From Chloroflexota bacterium (lineage in GTDB: Bacteria > Chloroflexota > Limnocylindria > Limnocylindrales > CSP1-4), in the NCBI GenBank assembly GCA_013695255.1, contig JACDAV010000055.1, positions 1 to 7,769 on the forward strand: 7,769 nucleotides of DNA. Reading direction: 5' to 3'. Position 1 is the first letter of the stretch. Every line of letters starts with the position of its first letter. Positions 1 through 5,911 of this stretch are shown here, piece after piece. The position numbers and the translations under genes are program-made. Below the pieces are notes generated by a model. The model searched no databases, had not been told where the DNA came from, and saw nothing but the letters and a program-made list of their open reading frames with translations.

Positions 1-218
1 AACCGGAGCAGCAGGCCGCCGCGGCCCCGAACTCGGAGGAGCAGCCCGCCGCGGCCCAGAAGCCGCCGACGAGCGCCTCGCAGGCGTCGGTCGCCCAGGC
101 GGCATCGAACGGGACCGGCGCCGACGCGCCGGGACAACAGAAGACCAACGACCCGCGGGCCGTCTCGGCAGCGCGGGCAGACCGGCCGGCCGTTGCGCCG
201 GCACCAACAGGAGAGTGA
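1..218 (+). CDS. infC: Translation initiation factor IF-3, C-terminal tail only (partial)
   Basis: This reading frame (codons starting at base 3) enters from the left edge open and ends at TGA 216-218. It encodes about 71 residues of low-complexity sequence rich in Ala, Pro, Gln and Ser, opening with PEQQAAAAPNSEEQPAAAQK and closing with APAPTGE. No folded IF-3 domain lies inside the window, so the identity rests on position: infC normally sits directly before rpmI-rplT. Disordered Ala/Pro/Gln or Glu-rich C-terminal extensions of IF-3 are known in high-GC bacteria, and this tail fits that pattern. IF-3 binds the 30S subunit and checks start-codon and initiator-tRNA pairing. The stop lies 7 nt before the rpmI GTG, and the rpmI ribosome binding site falls inside the last codons of this frame, so the two genes are probably coupled. 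The alternative is an unrelated protein with a disordered tail. Confidence 0.6.
   Translation, partial: PEQQAAAAPNSEEQPAAAQKPPTSASQASVAQAASNGTGADAPGQQKTNDPRAVSAARADRPAVAPAPTGE
6..57 (+). repeat. Imperfect tandem repeat in the infC tail
   Basis: Two copies of a GC-rich unit occur at 6-27 (GAGCAG then CAGGCCGCCGCGGCCC) and 39-57 (GAGCAG then CCCGCCGCGGCCC). The second copy is one codon shorter. They encode EQQAAAAP and EQPAAAQ. The copies are in frame with each other, as expected for expansion and contraction of a disordered protein tail by slippage. Confidence 0.5.
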
Positions 219-220
219 GG
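210..220 (+). promoter_or_regulatory. Ribosome binding site of rpmI
   Basis: The purine-rich run GGAGAGTGAGG contains GGAG (210-213) and GAGG (217-220). GAGG ends 5 nt before GTG 226, which is good Shine-Dalgarno spacing. The site decides the start: the frame is open further upstream to TTG 193, but the L35 family begins with MPKIKSHK, which matches GTG 226. The infC stop codon lies within the site. Confidence 0.7.
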
Positions 221-225
221 CCGGC

Positions 226-435
226 GTGCCGAAGATCAAGAGCCACAAGGCAGCCCAGAAGCGGATCGGCGTGACCGGCAGCGGCAAGGCGGTCCGGGTG
301 CGGGCGTGGCGCGGCCATCACCTCGAGATCAAGTCGTCCCGGCGAACCCGCCGCTACGCCGGCAAGTCCACCCTCGGCACGGAGCACGCGCGACAGGTCC
401 AGCGACTGCTCCCGTACCTGAAGAAGAACGGATAG
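226..435 (+). CDS. rpmI: 50S ribosomal protein L35
   Basis: This is a 69-residue, strongly basic protein starting MPKIKSHKAAQKR and ending LLPYLKKNG. It is L35 of the large ribosomal subunit. The family signature is clear: the N-terminal MPKxKSHKxAxKR block, then the VTGSGK turn, then a His/Lys/Arg-rich central part with the stretch SSRRTRR, where family members usually carry KxxKRKR. The family is usually 64-66 residues, so the length is normal with a slightly longer C-terminus. The start is GTG 226, chosen for the conserved N-terminus and the well-spaced GAGG. An upstream TTG at 193 would add 11 residues with no family support. The gene lies 7 nt after the presumed infC stop and 4 nt before rplT. 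In E. coli and Bacillus, L20 represses this operon at the mRNA level; I cannot identify such a binding site here. Confidence 0.95.
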   Translation: MPKIKSHKAAQKRIGVTGSGKAVRVRAWRGHHLEIKSSRRTRRYAGKSTLGTEHARQVQRLLPYLKKNG

Positions 436-439
436 TCCG

Positions 440-790
440 ATGGCACGAGTCAAGCGCGGCGTCACCGCGCACCGGCGACACAAGCGGCTCCTGCAGGCAG
501 CGGAGGGCCGCAAGGGCACGCGTTCGAGGCTGATCAAGCCGGCGCGCGAGGCGCTCATGCACGCACTGGCCTACGCCACGCGCGACCGCAAGCAGCGCAA
601 GCGTCAGCTCCGCCAGCTGTGGATCATCCGGATCAACGCCGGGGCCCGCCAGCACGGCGTCACCTACGGGCAGTTCATCGCTGGCCTCAAGAAGGCGGAC
701 ATCGCCCTCGATCGCAAGATCCTGGCGGACCTCGCCGTGCGCGACGCGGGCGCGTTCGGGCGGATCGTGGAGATTGCCCGCGGCGCCTGA
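440..790 (+). CDS. rplT: 50S ribosomal protein L20
   Basis: This 116-residue basic protein is L20, an early assembly protein that binds 23S rRNA. It opens with MARVKRGVTAHRRHKR, the family signature, followed by the long helical arm (RSRLIKPAREALMHALAYATRDRKQRKRQLRQLW, residues ~29-62) and the globular C-terminal domain with WIIRINAGAR, GLKKADIALDRKILADLAVRD and a Phe-rich end. Length is typical (115-120). One small difference is that the usual aromatic GYxG or YYG around residue 25 is GRKG here. The start is ATG 440, 4 nt after the rpmI stop. There is no strong Shine-Dalgarno, only a weak GAAGAAG further upstream, so translation is probably coupled to rpmI. The stop TGA 788-790 is part of a perfect 6-bp hairpin. 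Confidence 0.96.
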   Translation: MARVKRGVTAHRRHKRLLQAAEGRKGTRSRLIKPAREALMHALAYATRDRKQRKRQLRQLWIIRINAGARQHGVTYGQFIAGLKKADIALDRKILADLAVRDAGAFGRIVEIARGA

Positions 791-818
791 GCCGTCCGGC
801 TCATCTCGGGCTCACCCG
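788..818 (+). terminator. Hairpin pair at the rplT stop (possible weak terminator, attenuator or processing site)
   Basis: TGAGCC (788-793) pairs perfectly with GGCTCA (798-803) across the 4-nt loop GTCC, so the rplT stop codon is in the stem. A second short stem follows, CGGG (807-810) with CCCG (815-818). No U-tract follows, so this is not a classic intrinsic terminator. It could lower read-through into pheS, stabilise the upstream mRNA or be chance in GC-rich DNA. I see no T-box elements and no Phe-rich leader peptide between rplT and pheS. Confidence 0.3.
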
Positions 819-891
819 GCAACGACGTTCCTCGCCAATCGGTCGACCGTCGTCGACGAGCGAGGCGTTCGTGATTCGCCGAGCCGCTAGC

Positions 892-897
892 GAGGAG
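892..897 (+). promoter_or_regulatory. Ribosome binding site of pheS
   Basis: GAGGAG precedes GTG 901; GAGG ends 5 nt before the codon and the final GGAG 3 nt before it. A rival site, GAGG at 862-865, is spaced 5 nt before the in-frame GTG 871. I prefer 901 because it already gives a full-length PheS N-terminus. Confidence 0.5.
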
Positions 898-900
898 ATC

Positions 901-1941
901 GTGGATCTCGCGGGACTGACCCGAGAGCTGCATGCGCTGCGCGACGAGGCCGTCGCGGCGGCGCGGTCGGCGGCGTCGACGAGCGAGCTCGAGGAGCTCG
1001 AGGTGACGCTGCTCGGCAAGAAGGGCCGTCTGACGGTCGTGCTGCGGGGCATCGGCGCGCTTCCGGCCGAGGACCGGCCGCGGGTCGGGGCGATCGCCAA
1101 CGAGGTCCAGGCGGCGATGCGCGCCGCATTCGCCGATGGTGCTGCCACGCTCCGGGCGCGCGAGCTGGGCGAGCGTCTGGGCGCCGAGGCGGTCGACGTC
1201 ACGACTCCGGCCCGCCCGGTCCGTCGTGGCACGCTCCACCCGGTCGTGGAGACCGCGAACCGGATCGCCGCCATCTTCGGCCAGTTCGGGTTCCAGGTCT
1301 ACGAGGGCCCCGAGGTCGAGGACGACACCACCAACTTCCGGATGCTCAACATCCCGCCGGACCACCCCGCCCGGGACCTGTGGGACACGCTGTACGTCGA
1401 CGTCCCGGACCACCTGCTGCGGACGCACACGTCGCCGGGTCAGATCCGGGTCATGCAATCGGCCCGTCCGCCAATCCGGGCGCTGCTTCCCGGCCGCTGC
1501 TTCCGCTACGAGGCGGTCGACGCCAGCCATGCCAGCGAGTTCTTCCAGGTCGAGGGCCTGATGATCGACCAGGGAACGACGCTCGGCGACCTCAAGGGCC
1601 TGCTCGACCAGTTCGCCCAGGCGATGTACGGCGCCGGCCGGCGGACGCGGTTCCGTCCCGGCTACTACCCGTTCACCGAGCCGTCCGTGGCATTCGACGT
1701 CGAGTGCCTGGTGTGCGGCGGTTCCGGCTGCCCGGCCTGCTCGCGGACGGGCTGGATGACGATCCTGGGCGCCGGCATGGTCCATCCCGTCGTGCTCCAG
1801 TACGGCGGCATCGACCCGGAGCGCTACCAGGGCTTCGCGTTCGGGATGGGGGTCGAGCGGATCGCCAACCTTCGGTACGGCGTCGGCGACCTGCGGCTGT
1901 ACATGGAGAACGACCTGCGCTTCCTCGAGCAGTTCCGATGA
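901..1941 (+). CDS. pheS: Phenylalanyl-tRNA synthetase alpha subunit
   Basis: This is the 346-residue catalytic subunit of the cytosolic alpha2beta2 enzyme that charges tRNA-Phe with phenylalanine using ATP. Residues 1-90 are the helical coiled-coil arm that contacts tRNA, including the family block LLGKKGRL. The class II core follows: motif 1 from HPVVETANRIAAIF (His113), then HTSPGQ (His176, Ser178), motif 2 around GRCFRYEAVDASHASEFFQVEG (198-219; Arg202, Gln216, Glu218), TEPS, and motif 3 GFAFGMGVER (311-320). Ala313 matches the Ala that sets Phe specificity in E. coli (Ala294). Four cysteines at 269, 272, 277 and 280 (CxxCx4CxxC) form a zinc-ribbon-like loop, known in part of the bacterial family and absent from E. 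coli PheS. The start is GTG 901; GTG 871 would add 10 residues. The gene overlaps pheT by ATGA, as expected for equimolar subunits. Confidence 0.96.
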   Translation: MDLAGLTRELHALRDEAVAAARSAASTSELEELEVTLLGKKGRLTVVLRGIGALPAEDRPRVGAIANEVQAAMRAAFADGAATLRARELGERLGAEAVDVTTPARPVRRGTLHPVVETANRIAAIFGQFGFQVYEGPEVEDDTTNFRMLNIPPDHPARDLWDTLYVDVPDHLLRTHTSPGQIRVMQSARPPIRALLPGRCFRYEAVDASHASEFFQVEGLMIDQGTTLGDLKGLLDQFAQAMYGAGRRTRFRPGYYPFTEPSVAFDVECLVCGGSGCPACSRTGWMTILGAGMVHPVVLQYGGIDPERYQGFAFGMGVERIANLRYGVGDLRLYMENDLRFLEQFR

Positions 1942-4448
1942 GGGTGCCGCTCTCGTGGCTTCGGGACTACGTCGATGTGGACCTGACCCCGGAGCAGCTC
2001 GCGGAGCGCCTGACGCTCCTCGGCATGGAGGTCAAGGGGCTCGAGCGCTGGGGCGCCGAGTGGCACAACGTCGTCGTCGGCGAGCTCCTCGCGGTCGAGC
2101 CGCACCCGCGGGCGGACCGCCTCTCGCTGACCCGCGTGACGGTCGGCGAGGGGGAGCCACTGGAGATCGTGTGCGGGGCCACGAACATCGCCGCCGGCCA
2201 GCGCGTGCCGGTGGCGCTCCCGGGGGCGGTCCTGCCCGGCGGTCGGCGGATCGAGCGGACCGAGAAGATGGGCGTCGTCAGCAACGGCATGCTGTGCTCC
2301 GGCGACGAGCTCCGGCTGACGGCCGATGCCGACGGGATCCTGATCCTGTCGGACACCGCCCAGGTCGGGACCGCCCTTGTCGAGCTCCATGGCGACGTCG
2401 TCCTCGACGTCGACGTCAAGCCGAACCGGGGCGACGCGCTCAGCCTGATCGGGCTCGCCCGGGAGGTCGCGGCGGCCACCGGCGCGCGCGTCCGCTGGCC
2501 GGACACGGATCCGGTCGAGCGCGGCCGGTCGGTCGCGGACCGGCTCGCCGTCCGGGTCGAGGCGCCGGACCTGTGCTCCCGCTTCGTCGCCCGCTGGGTG
2601 TCCGGCGTCCGCGTGGCGCCCTCGCCCGACCGGGTCCAGATGCGGCTGCTCGCGGCCGGCGTGCGCCCGGTCAGCAACGTGGTCGACGCCTCGAACTACG
2701 TGATGGTCGAGCTGGGCAAGCCGATCCACACCTTTGACGCCGCCGCGATCCACCCGGGCGTCGACGGGCGCCCGACGATCGTCGTCCGCCGGGCGGCATC
2801 GGGCGAGCCGCTCGAGACGCTCGATCACGTCCACCGAACGCTCGACCCGGACACGCTCGTCATCGCCGACCCCGTCGCCGCCCTGGGCATCGCGGGGATC
2901 ATTGGCGGCGCGTCGTCCGAGGTCGGCGAGGCGACGACGGACGTGGTCGTCGAGTCGGCGGTCTTCGACCCGGTCGCCATCCGTCGGACGGGCCAGCGGT
3001 ACGGGCTCCGCTCGGAGGCGAGCCTCCGCTTCGAGAAGGGCCAGGAGGTCCGGCTGGCGCGCATCGGCGCGGACCGGACCGCGAGGCTGATCGCCGAATG
3101 GGCCGGTGGGACGGTGGCGCCGGGGCGAGTCGACACCAACCCGAGCGAGCCGGACCGGTCGACCGTCACCTTCCGCCCGGCGAGAGTGAACCGGCTGCTC
3201 GGCACGGAGCTCTCGACCGACGAGCAGCGGGCGCTCCTCTCGCGGCTCGGGCTCGAGTCGGAGTCAGCCGAGCCGGACGACCGGGTGACGGTCGCCCTCG
3301 AGCCACAGCCGCTGGTCGTCCGAACCGGAGCGGACGAGGCCGTGACGGCTCTCGTGCCGACCTGGCGGGGCGACATCGCGATCGAGGCGGACGTCGCGGA
3401 GGAGATCGCCCGGGTGCGGGGCTATGACGTCGTGCCGTCGATCCTGCCGCACACGCCAATGCCCGGCTGGCGGCCGTTGCCGCTCGAGGTGCGTGACGCG
3501 ATCCGCGACACCCTGGCCGGTGCGGGCCTGTCGGAGGTCGTGACGCATGCCCTCGTGTCGCCGCGGCTGCTCGACGGGTTCGCGCTGCGGCAGCCGGTCC
3601 CGTCGGTCGGCGGGGAGGATCAGCCCGGCGGCCAGGGGATCGAGGTCACGAACCCCCTGTCGCGGGACCATTCGGTCCTGCGCCAGGGGCTGCTCGGCAG
3701 CCTGGCCGAGGTGATCGGGACGAACCGCCGGCATGGTCGCGAGGACGTCGCGATCTTCGAGGTCGGCAAGGGATACGCGCGGGAGGGCGACGAGACCTGC
3801 GAGTGGTGGCGGCTCGGCATCGCGCTCACCGGGCCGGCCGAGTCAGCGGCCTGGAACCAGGCCGAGCGCCACTGGGACGTGGACGACGCCAAGGGGATCG
3901 TCGAGCTGCTGTGCCAGCGGCTGGGCTACGCAACCCCCCGGTACGCCGCGGATCCCGACGAGCCGATCCTCCATCCCGGGCGGTCGCTTCGTGCGACGGC
4001 CACCGATCCGACCGGCGAGGTGCAGCTCGCAAGCGTCGTCGGCGAGCTGCACCCGGACGTCATCGAGCGTTGGGAGCTCCGCACGGACCGCGTCGTCGTG
4101 GCCGAGCTCGCGCTGGCGGGGCTGGCCGGCGGCCAGATGCAGGACGTCCGGTCGTCCCCGCCGCCGCGCCATCCGCCGGTCGAGCGGGACCTGGCGGTGG
4201 TCGTGGCGGAGGATCGCGAAGCGGCGTCCGTGGCCGATGTGATCGGGGAGTCCGGCGGCGACCTGCTCCGATCGGCGTCCCTGTTCGACATCTATCGCGG
4301 GGCGCCGCTCGCAGGCGACGAGAAGAGCCTTGCCCACCGGCTCGTCTTCGCGGCCGACCGGACGCTCACCGAGGACGAGGTCGACGAGGCCGTCGCGCGG
4401 ATCGCGAGGGCGCTGCGCGAGCGGCTGGGGGCGCGCCTCCGGACCTGA
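1938..4448 (+). CDS. pheT: Phenylalanyl-tRNA synthetase beta subunit
   Basis: This is the complete 836-residue beta subunit, close to the usual ~800. It binds tRNA-Phe and holds the editing site that removes mischarged tyrosine. Domains in order: the N-terminal MRVPLSWLRDYVD block; an OB-fold tRNA-binding domain (~40-150, with HPRADRLSLTRV and IVCGATN); NRGDALSLIGLAREVAAATG (~163-182); the B3/B4 editing domain (~214-370, with SNVVDASNYVMVELGKPIHTFD, GIAGIIGG and the ending LRFEKGQ); B5 (~405-485, ending WRGDIAIEADVAEEIARVRGYD); the catalytic-like core with TNPLSRDHSVLRQGLL; and the C-terminal ferredoxin-fold anticodon-binding domain (~741-836, PVERDLAVVV to the end). ATG 1938 overlaps the pheS stop and has no clear Shine-Dalgarno, so it relies on coupling. 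The frame stays open upstream of this ATG, but that part lies inside pheS and has no family match. A strong hairpin follows 24 nt after the stop. Confidence 0.97.
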   Translation: MRVPLSWLRDYVDVDLTPEQLAERLTLLGMEVKGLERWGAEWHNVVVGELLAVEPHPRADRLSLTRVTVGEGEPLEIVCGATNIAAGQRVPVALPGAVLPGGRRIERTEKMGVVSNGMLCSGDELRLTADADGILILSDTAQVGTALVELHGDVVLDVDVKPNRGDALSLIGLAREVAAATGARVRWPDTDPVERGRSVADRLAVRVEAPDLCSRFVARWVSGVRVAPSPDRVQMRLLAAGVRPVSNVVDASNYVMVELGKPIHTFDAAAIHPGVDGRPTIVVRRAASGEPLETLDHVHRTLDPDTLVIADPVAALGIAGIIGGASSEVGEATTDVVVESAVFDPVAIRRTGQRYGLRSEASLRFEKGQEVRLARIGADRTARLIAEWAGGTVAPGRVDTNPSEPDRSTVTFRPARVNRLLGTELSTDEQRALLSRLGLESESAEPDDRVTVALEPQPLVVRTGADEAVTALVPTWRGDIAIEADVAEEIARVRGYDVVPSILPHTPMPGWRPLPLEVRDAIRDTLAGAGLSEVVTHALVSPRLLDGFALRQPVPSVGGEDQPGGQGIEVTNPLSRDHSVLRQGLLGSLAEVIGTNRRHGREDVAIFEVGKGYAREGDETCEWWRLGIALTGPAESAAWNQAERHWDVDDAKGIVELLCQRLGYATPRYAADPDEPILHPGRSLRATATDPTGEVQLASVVGELHPDVIERWELRTDRVVVAELALAGLAGGQMQDVRSSPPPRHPPVERDLAVVVAEDREAASVADVIGESGGDLLRSASLFDIYRGAPLAGDEKSLAHRLVFAADRTLTEDEVDEAVARIARALRERLGARLRT

Positions 4449-4472
4449 CCGGCGAGAGCCGCCGCGACCAGT

Positions 4473-4493
4473 CCCCAGGCGGACCGCCCGGGG
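4473..4493 (+). terminator. Probable terminator hairpin after pheT
   Basis: CCCC (4473-4476) pairs with GGGG (4490-4493) and GGC (4478-4480) pairs with GCC (4486-4488), with one A-C mismatch between the stems and the loop GGACC. The hairpin begins 24 nt after the pheT stop and 23 nt before the -35 box of the next unit. It has no U-tract, so it may need Rho or may act as a 3' mRNA stabiliser. Its position at the boundary between two units is the main support. Confidence 0.5.
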
Positions 4494-4515
4494 CTCCACC
4501 GGAACCGTCGTCGCC

Positions 4516-4545
4516 TTGCGAGCCGCGAATCGGCGCTGCTACGCT
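4516..4545 (+). promoter_or_regulatory. Sigma-70-type promoter for cvpA-mpg-mutS2
   Basis: The -35 box is TTGCGA (4516-4521; consensus TTGACA, 4 of 6). An 18-nt spacer leads to the -10 box TACGCT (4540-4545; consensus TATAAT, with the key T, A and final T kept). A start near 4551-4553 would leave a leader of about 60 nt before the cvpA start. The box sits in the only real spacer of the right half and follows the pheT hairpin. The leader (4552-4611) is GC-rich, and I see no riboswitch-like structure in it. Confidence 0.55.
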
Positions 4546-4602
4546 CTGCGCGCCTCGGATGATCGCCAGGGCGTCGAAGGGCCGCCGCCGCCGTCTTCCC
4601 GT

Positions 4603-4606
4603 GGAG
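4603..4606 (+). promoter_or_regulatory. Ribosome binding site of cvpA
   Basis: GGAG ends 5 nt before TTG 4612. No ATG or GTG in the same frame lies close by, and the hydrophobic CvpA N-terminus begins immediately after this TTG, so the site decides the start codon. Confidence 0.6.
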
Positions 4607-4611
4607 CAGCC

Positions 4612-5217
4612 TTGAACATCGCCGCCTTCGTCGCTTCGCTCAACCCGTTCGACCTGCTCGTCGCGTTCGCGCTCTTCGGCCTGTTCGTCCTGGGGTTCAT
4701 CCAGGGCACGATCCGCCGGCTGCTCGGGATCGCCGCGATCCTCTTCTCGTTCCTCATCGCGGCCAACCTTCGCCAGCCGCTCGGTGGCTTCCTGGCCGCG
4801 AACTGGACGCACCTGGAGGATTCGTACGCGGTCATGATCGGCTTCGGGACCGTGTTCATCGCCGCCAGCATCGCCTTCACGGTGCTGATCCAGACGATCT
4901 ACAAGAAGGCGCCGCTGTTCAGGAAGTACGTGGTGGTGGACGAGGTGATCGGCGGCACGTTCGGGGTGGTCCAGGGTCTCCTCATCCTCGGCATCGTCAT
5001 CGTCATCCTCGACAGCCACTTCCGGATCCCGGGCGTCCAGGCGCGCAACGAGCTGCCGTTGCTCCGTGAGACGTACCAGGCATACGACCAGTCGGTCACG
5101 GCCGGCGCGCTCCGGGAGCACCTGATCCCGGGGTTCCTGGCGATTCTCGGGCCGTTCATCCCGGAGGCGCTGCGCGCCCTGTTCCCGGCCGGCGGCTCGC
5201 CGGTCCCGTCCACCTGA
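4612..5217 (+). CDS. CvpA-family integral membrane protein
   Basis: The 201-residue product has four predicted membrane segments: ~13-31 (FDLLVAFALFGLFVLGFIQ), ~37-52, ~72-96 and ~112-133. Between them lies a conserved-looking DEVIGGTFGVVQGLL (110-124), the Asp/Gly-rich turn typical of CvpA (colicin V production) proteins. The C-terminus after residue 137 is soluble, ending in a short Pro-rich tail. CvpA proteins sit in the inner membrane; in enterobacteria they were linked to colicin V export and bile-salt tolerance, but the molecular function is not settled. The start is TTG 4612, with GGAG 5 nt upstream; the frame is open further upstream but codes there for Arg/Pro-rich sequence with no family look. 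It is the first gene of its unit. The neighbourhood with mutS2 matches the cvpA-mutS2 linkage in Firmicutes, so I infer vertical synteny rather than a special pairing. Confidence 0.85.
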   Translation: MNIAAFVASLNPFDLLVAFALFGLFVLGFIQGTIRRLLGIAAILFSFLIAANLRQPLGGFLAANWTHLEDSYAVMIGFGTVFIAASIAFTVLIQTIYKKAPLFRKYVVVDEVIGGTFGVVQGLLILGIVIVILDSHFRIPGVQARNELPLLRETYQAYDQSVTAGALREHLIPGFLAILGPFIPEALRALFPAGGSPVPST

Positions 5218-5909
5218 CGGTCCTCGGCCGCGAGATCCTGGCCCGGCCGACGCTCGAGGCAGCGTCCGTCCTGCTGGGCGCTCGCCTCGTCCGCGACCCC
5301 GAAGGCTCTGGCGCCCGAAACCGCCGCGTCGGGCGGATCGTCGAGCTCGAGGCGTACATCGGCGAGGAGGACGCCGCCTCCCATGCCCGCTTCGGCCGGA
5401 CGATCCGCAACCAGGTCATGTGGGCCCGTCCCGGCACGGCCTACGTGTACCTTGTCTACGGGATGTACGACTGTCTCAACGTGGTGACCGAGCCGATCGG
5501 CCGCCCGGCCGCACTGCTGATCCGCGCCGTCGAGCCGATCGATGGCGCCGACGCCATGCGCGCGGCGCGACTCGAGGCCGTCCGGGCGCGACGCCGACTC
5601 GACCGGGCCGCCATCGGTGCGGAGCGCGATCGCCTCGACCGCCTGGCGGCCACCCATCTCGCGCGTGGACCGGGTCTCGTGGCTGCCGCCTTCGGCATCG
5701 ACCGCACGTCGACGGGCCTGGACCTCCTCGACCCTGGATCGACCCTTCGCCTCGAGCCGCCCGCGCCCGGCGATCGGGCCCCGGATCCGCGCTGGACGCC
5801 GCGGATCGGCATCGCCTACGCCGGGAGCCCCTGGACCGAGCGGTCCTGGCGGCTGCTGGACGCCTCGTCCGCCTCCGTCTCGGGTCCGCGTCCGGCACCT
5901 CGCGGGTAG
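5214..5909 (+). CDS. 3-methyladenine DNA glycosylase, AAG/MPG family
   Basis: This monofunctional base-excision enzyme removes alkylated purines such as 3-methyladenine from DNA. From CTG 5214 it has 231 residues, within or slightly above the family's ~190-230. Family blocks: LGREILARPTLEAASVLLGARLV (4-26), VELEAYIGEEDAASHARFGRT (43-63), RNQVMWARPGTAYVYLVYGMYDCLNVV (65-91), RGPGLVAAAFGID, and PRIGIAYAGSPW near the end. Glu46 matches the catalytic Glu125 of human AAG, Tyr48 its Tyr127, and Tyr82 the base-displacing Tyr162. An Arg-rich stretch (~115-145) is longer than in short family members. No ATG, GTG or TTG occurs in frame upstream of 5418, and starting at ATG 5418 would lose the catalytic Glu. 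CTG 5214 overlaps the cvpA stop (CTGA) and places LGRE right after MTV, the usual family N-terminus. There is no clear Shine-Dalgarno, so coupling to cvpA is likely. The family call is firm; the exact start is inferred. Confidence 0.88.
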   Translation: MTVLGREILARPTLEAASVLLGARLVRDPEGSGARNRRVGRIVELEAYIGEEDAASHARFGRTIRNQVMWARPGTAYVYLVYGMYDCLNVVTEPIGRPAALLIRAVEPIDGADAMRAARLEAVRARRRLDRAAIGAERDRLDRLAATHLARGPGLVAAAFGIDRTSTGLDLLDPGSTLRLEPPAPGDRAPDPRWTPRIGIAYAGSPWTERSWRLLDASSASVSGPRPAPRG

Positions 5910-5911
5910 CG

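Noticed and set aside
619..900. Extension of pheS back into rplT
   Set aside because: The frame is open by GC bias only. PheS N-termini begin near the coiled coil reached from GTG 901, and the extension would overlap rplT.
791..900. T-box or Phe leader-peptide attenuator before pheS
   Set aside because: The spacer is too short for a T-box, lacks its conserved bulge sequence, and contains no Phe-rich small frame.
664..1785. 373-residue - strand open frame opposite pheS
   Set aside because: It mirrors pheS codon structure, is rich in Arg/Asp/Gly/Ala, and has no recognisable fold.
1380..1937. Open frame continuing upstream of pheT ATG, which would give a 1022-residue protein
   Set aside because: It lies inside pheS in another frame, codes for Arg/Pro/Gly-rich sequence without family features, and the PheT family starts exactly at MRVPLSWL encoded from 1938.
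4330..4611. N-terminal extension of CvpA
   Set aside because: It overlaps the end of pheT and the promoter, and its Arg/Ser/Pro-rich sequence does not resemble a signal or the CvpA family; TTG 4612 has a well-placed GGAG.
5140..5220. Programmed -1 frameshift making a CvpA-glycosylase fusion
   Set aside because: No convincing slippery heptamer with a downstream structure precedes the cvpA stop, and a soluble DNA glycosylase fused to a membrane protein is not a known family arrangement. The CTG start is simpler.
5418..5909. Glycosylase starting at ATG 5418
   Set aside because: It would lack the catalytic Glu and the first conserved block, both intact and in frame upstream.
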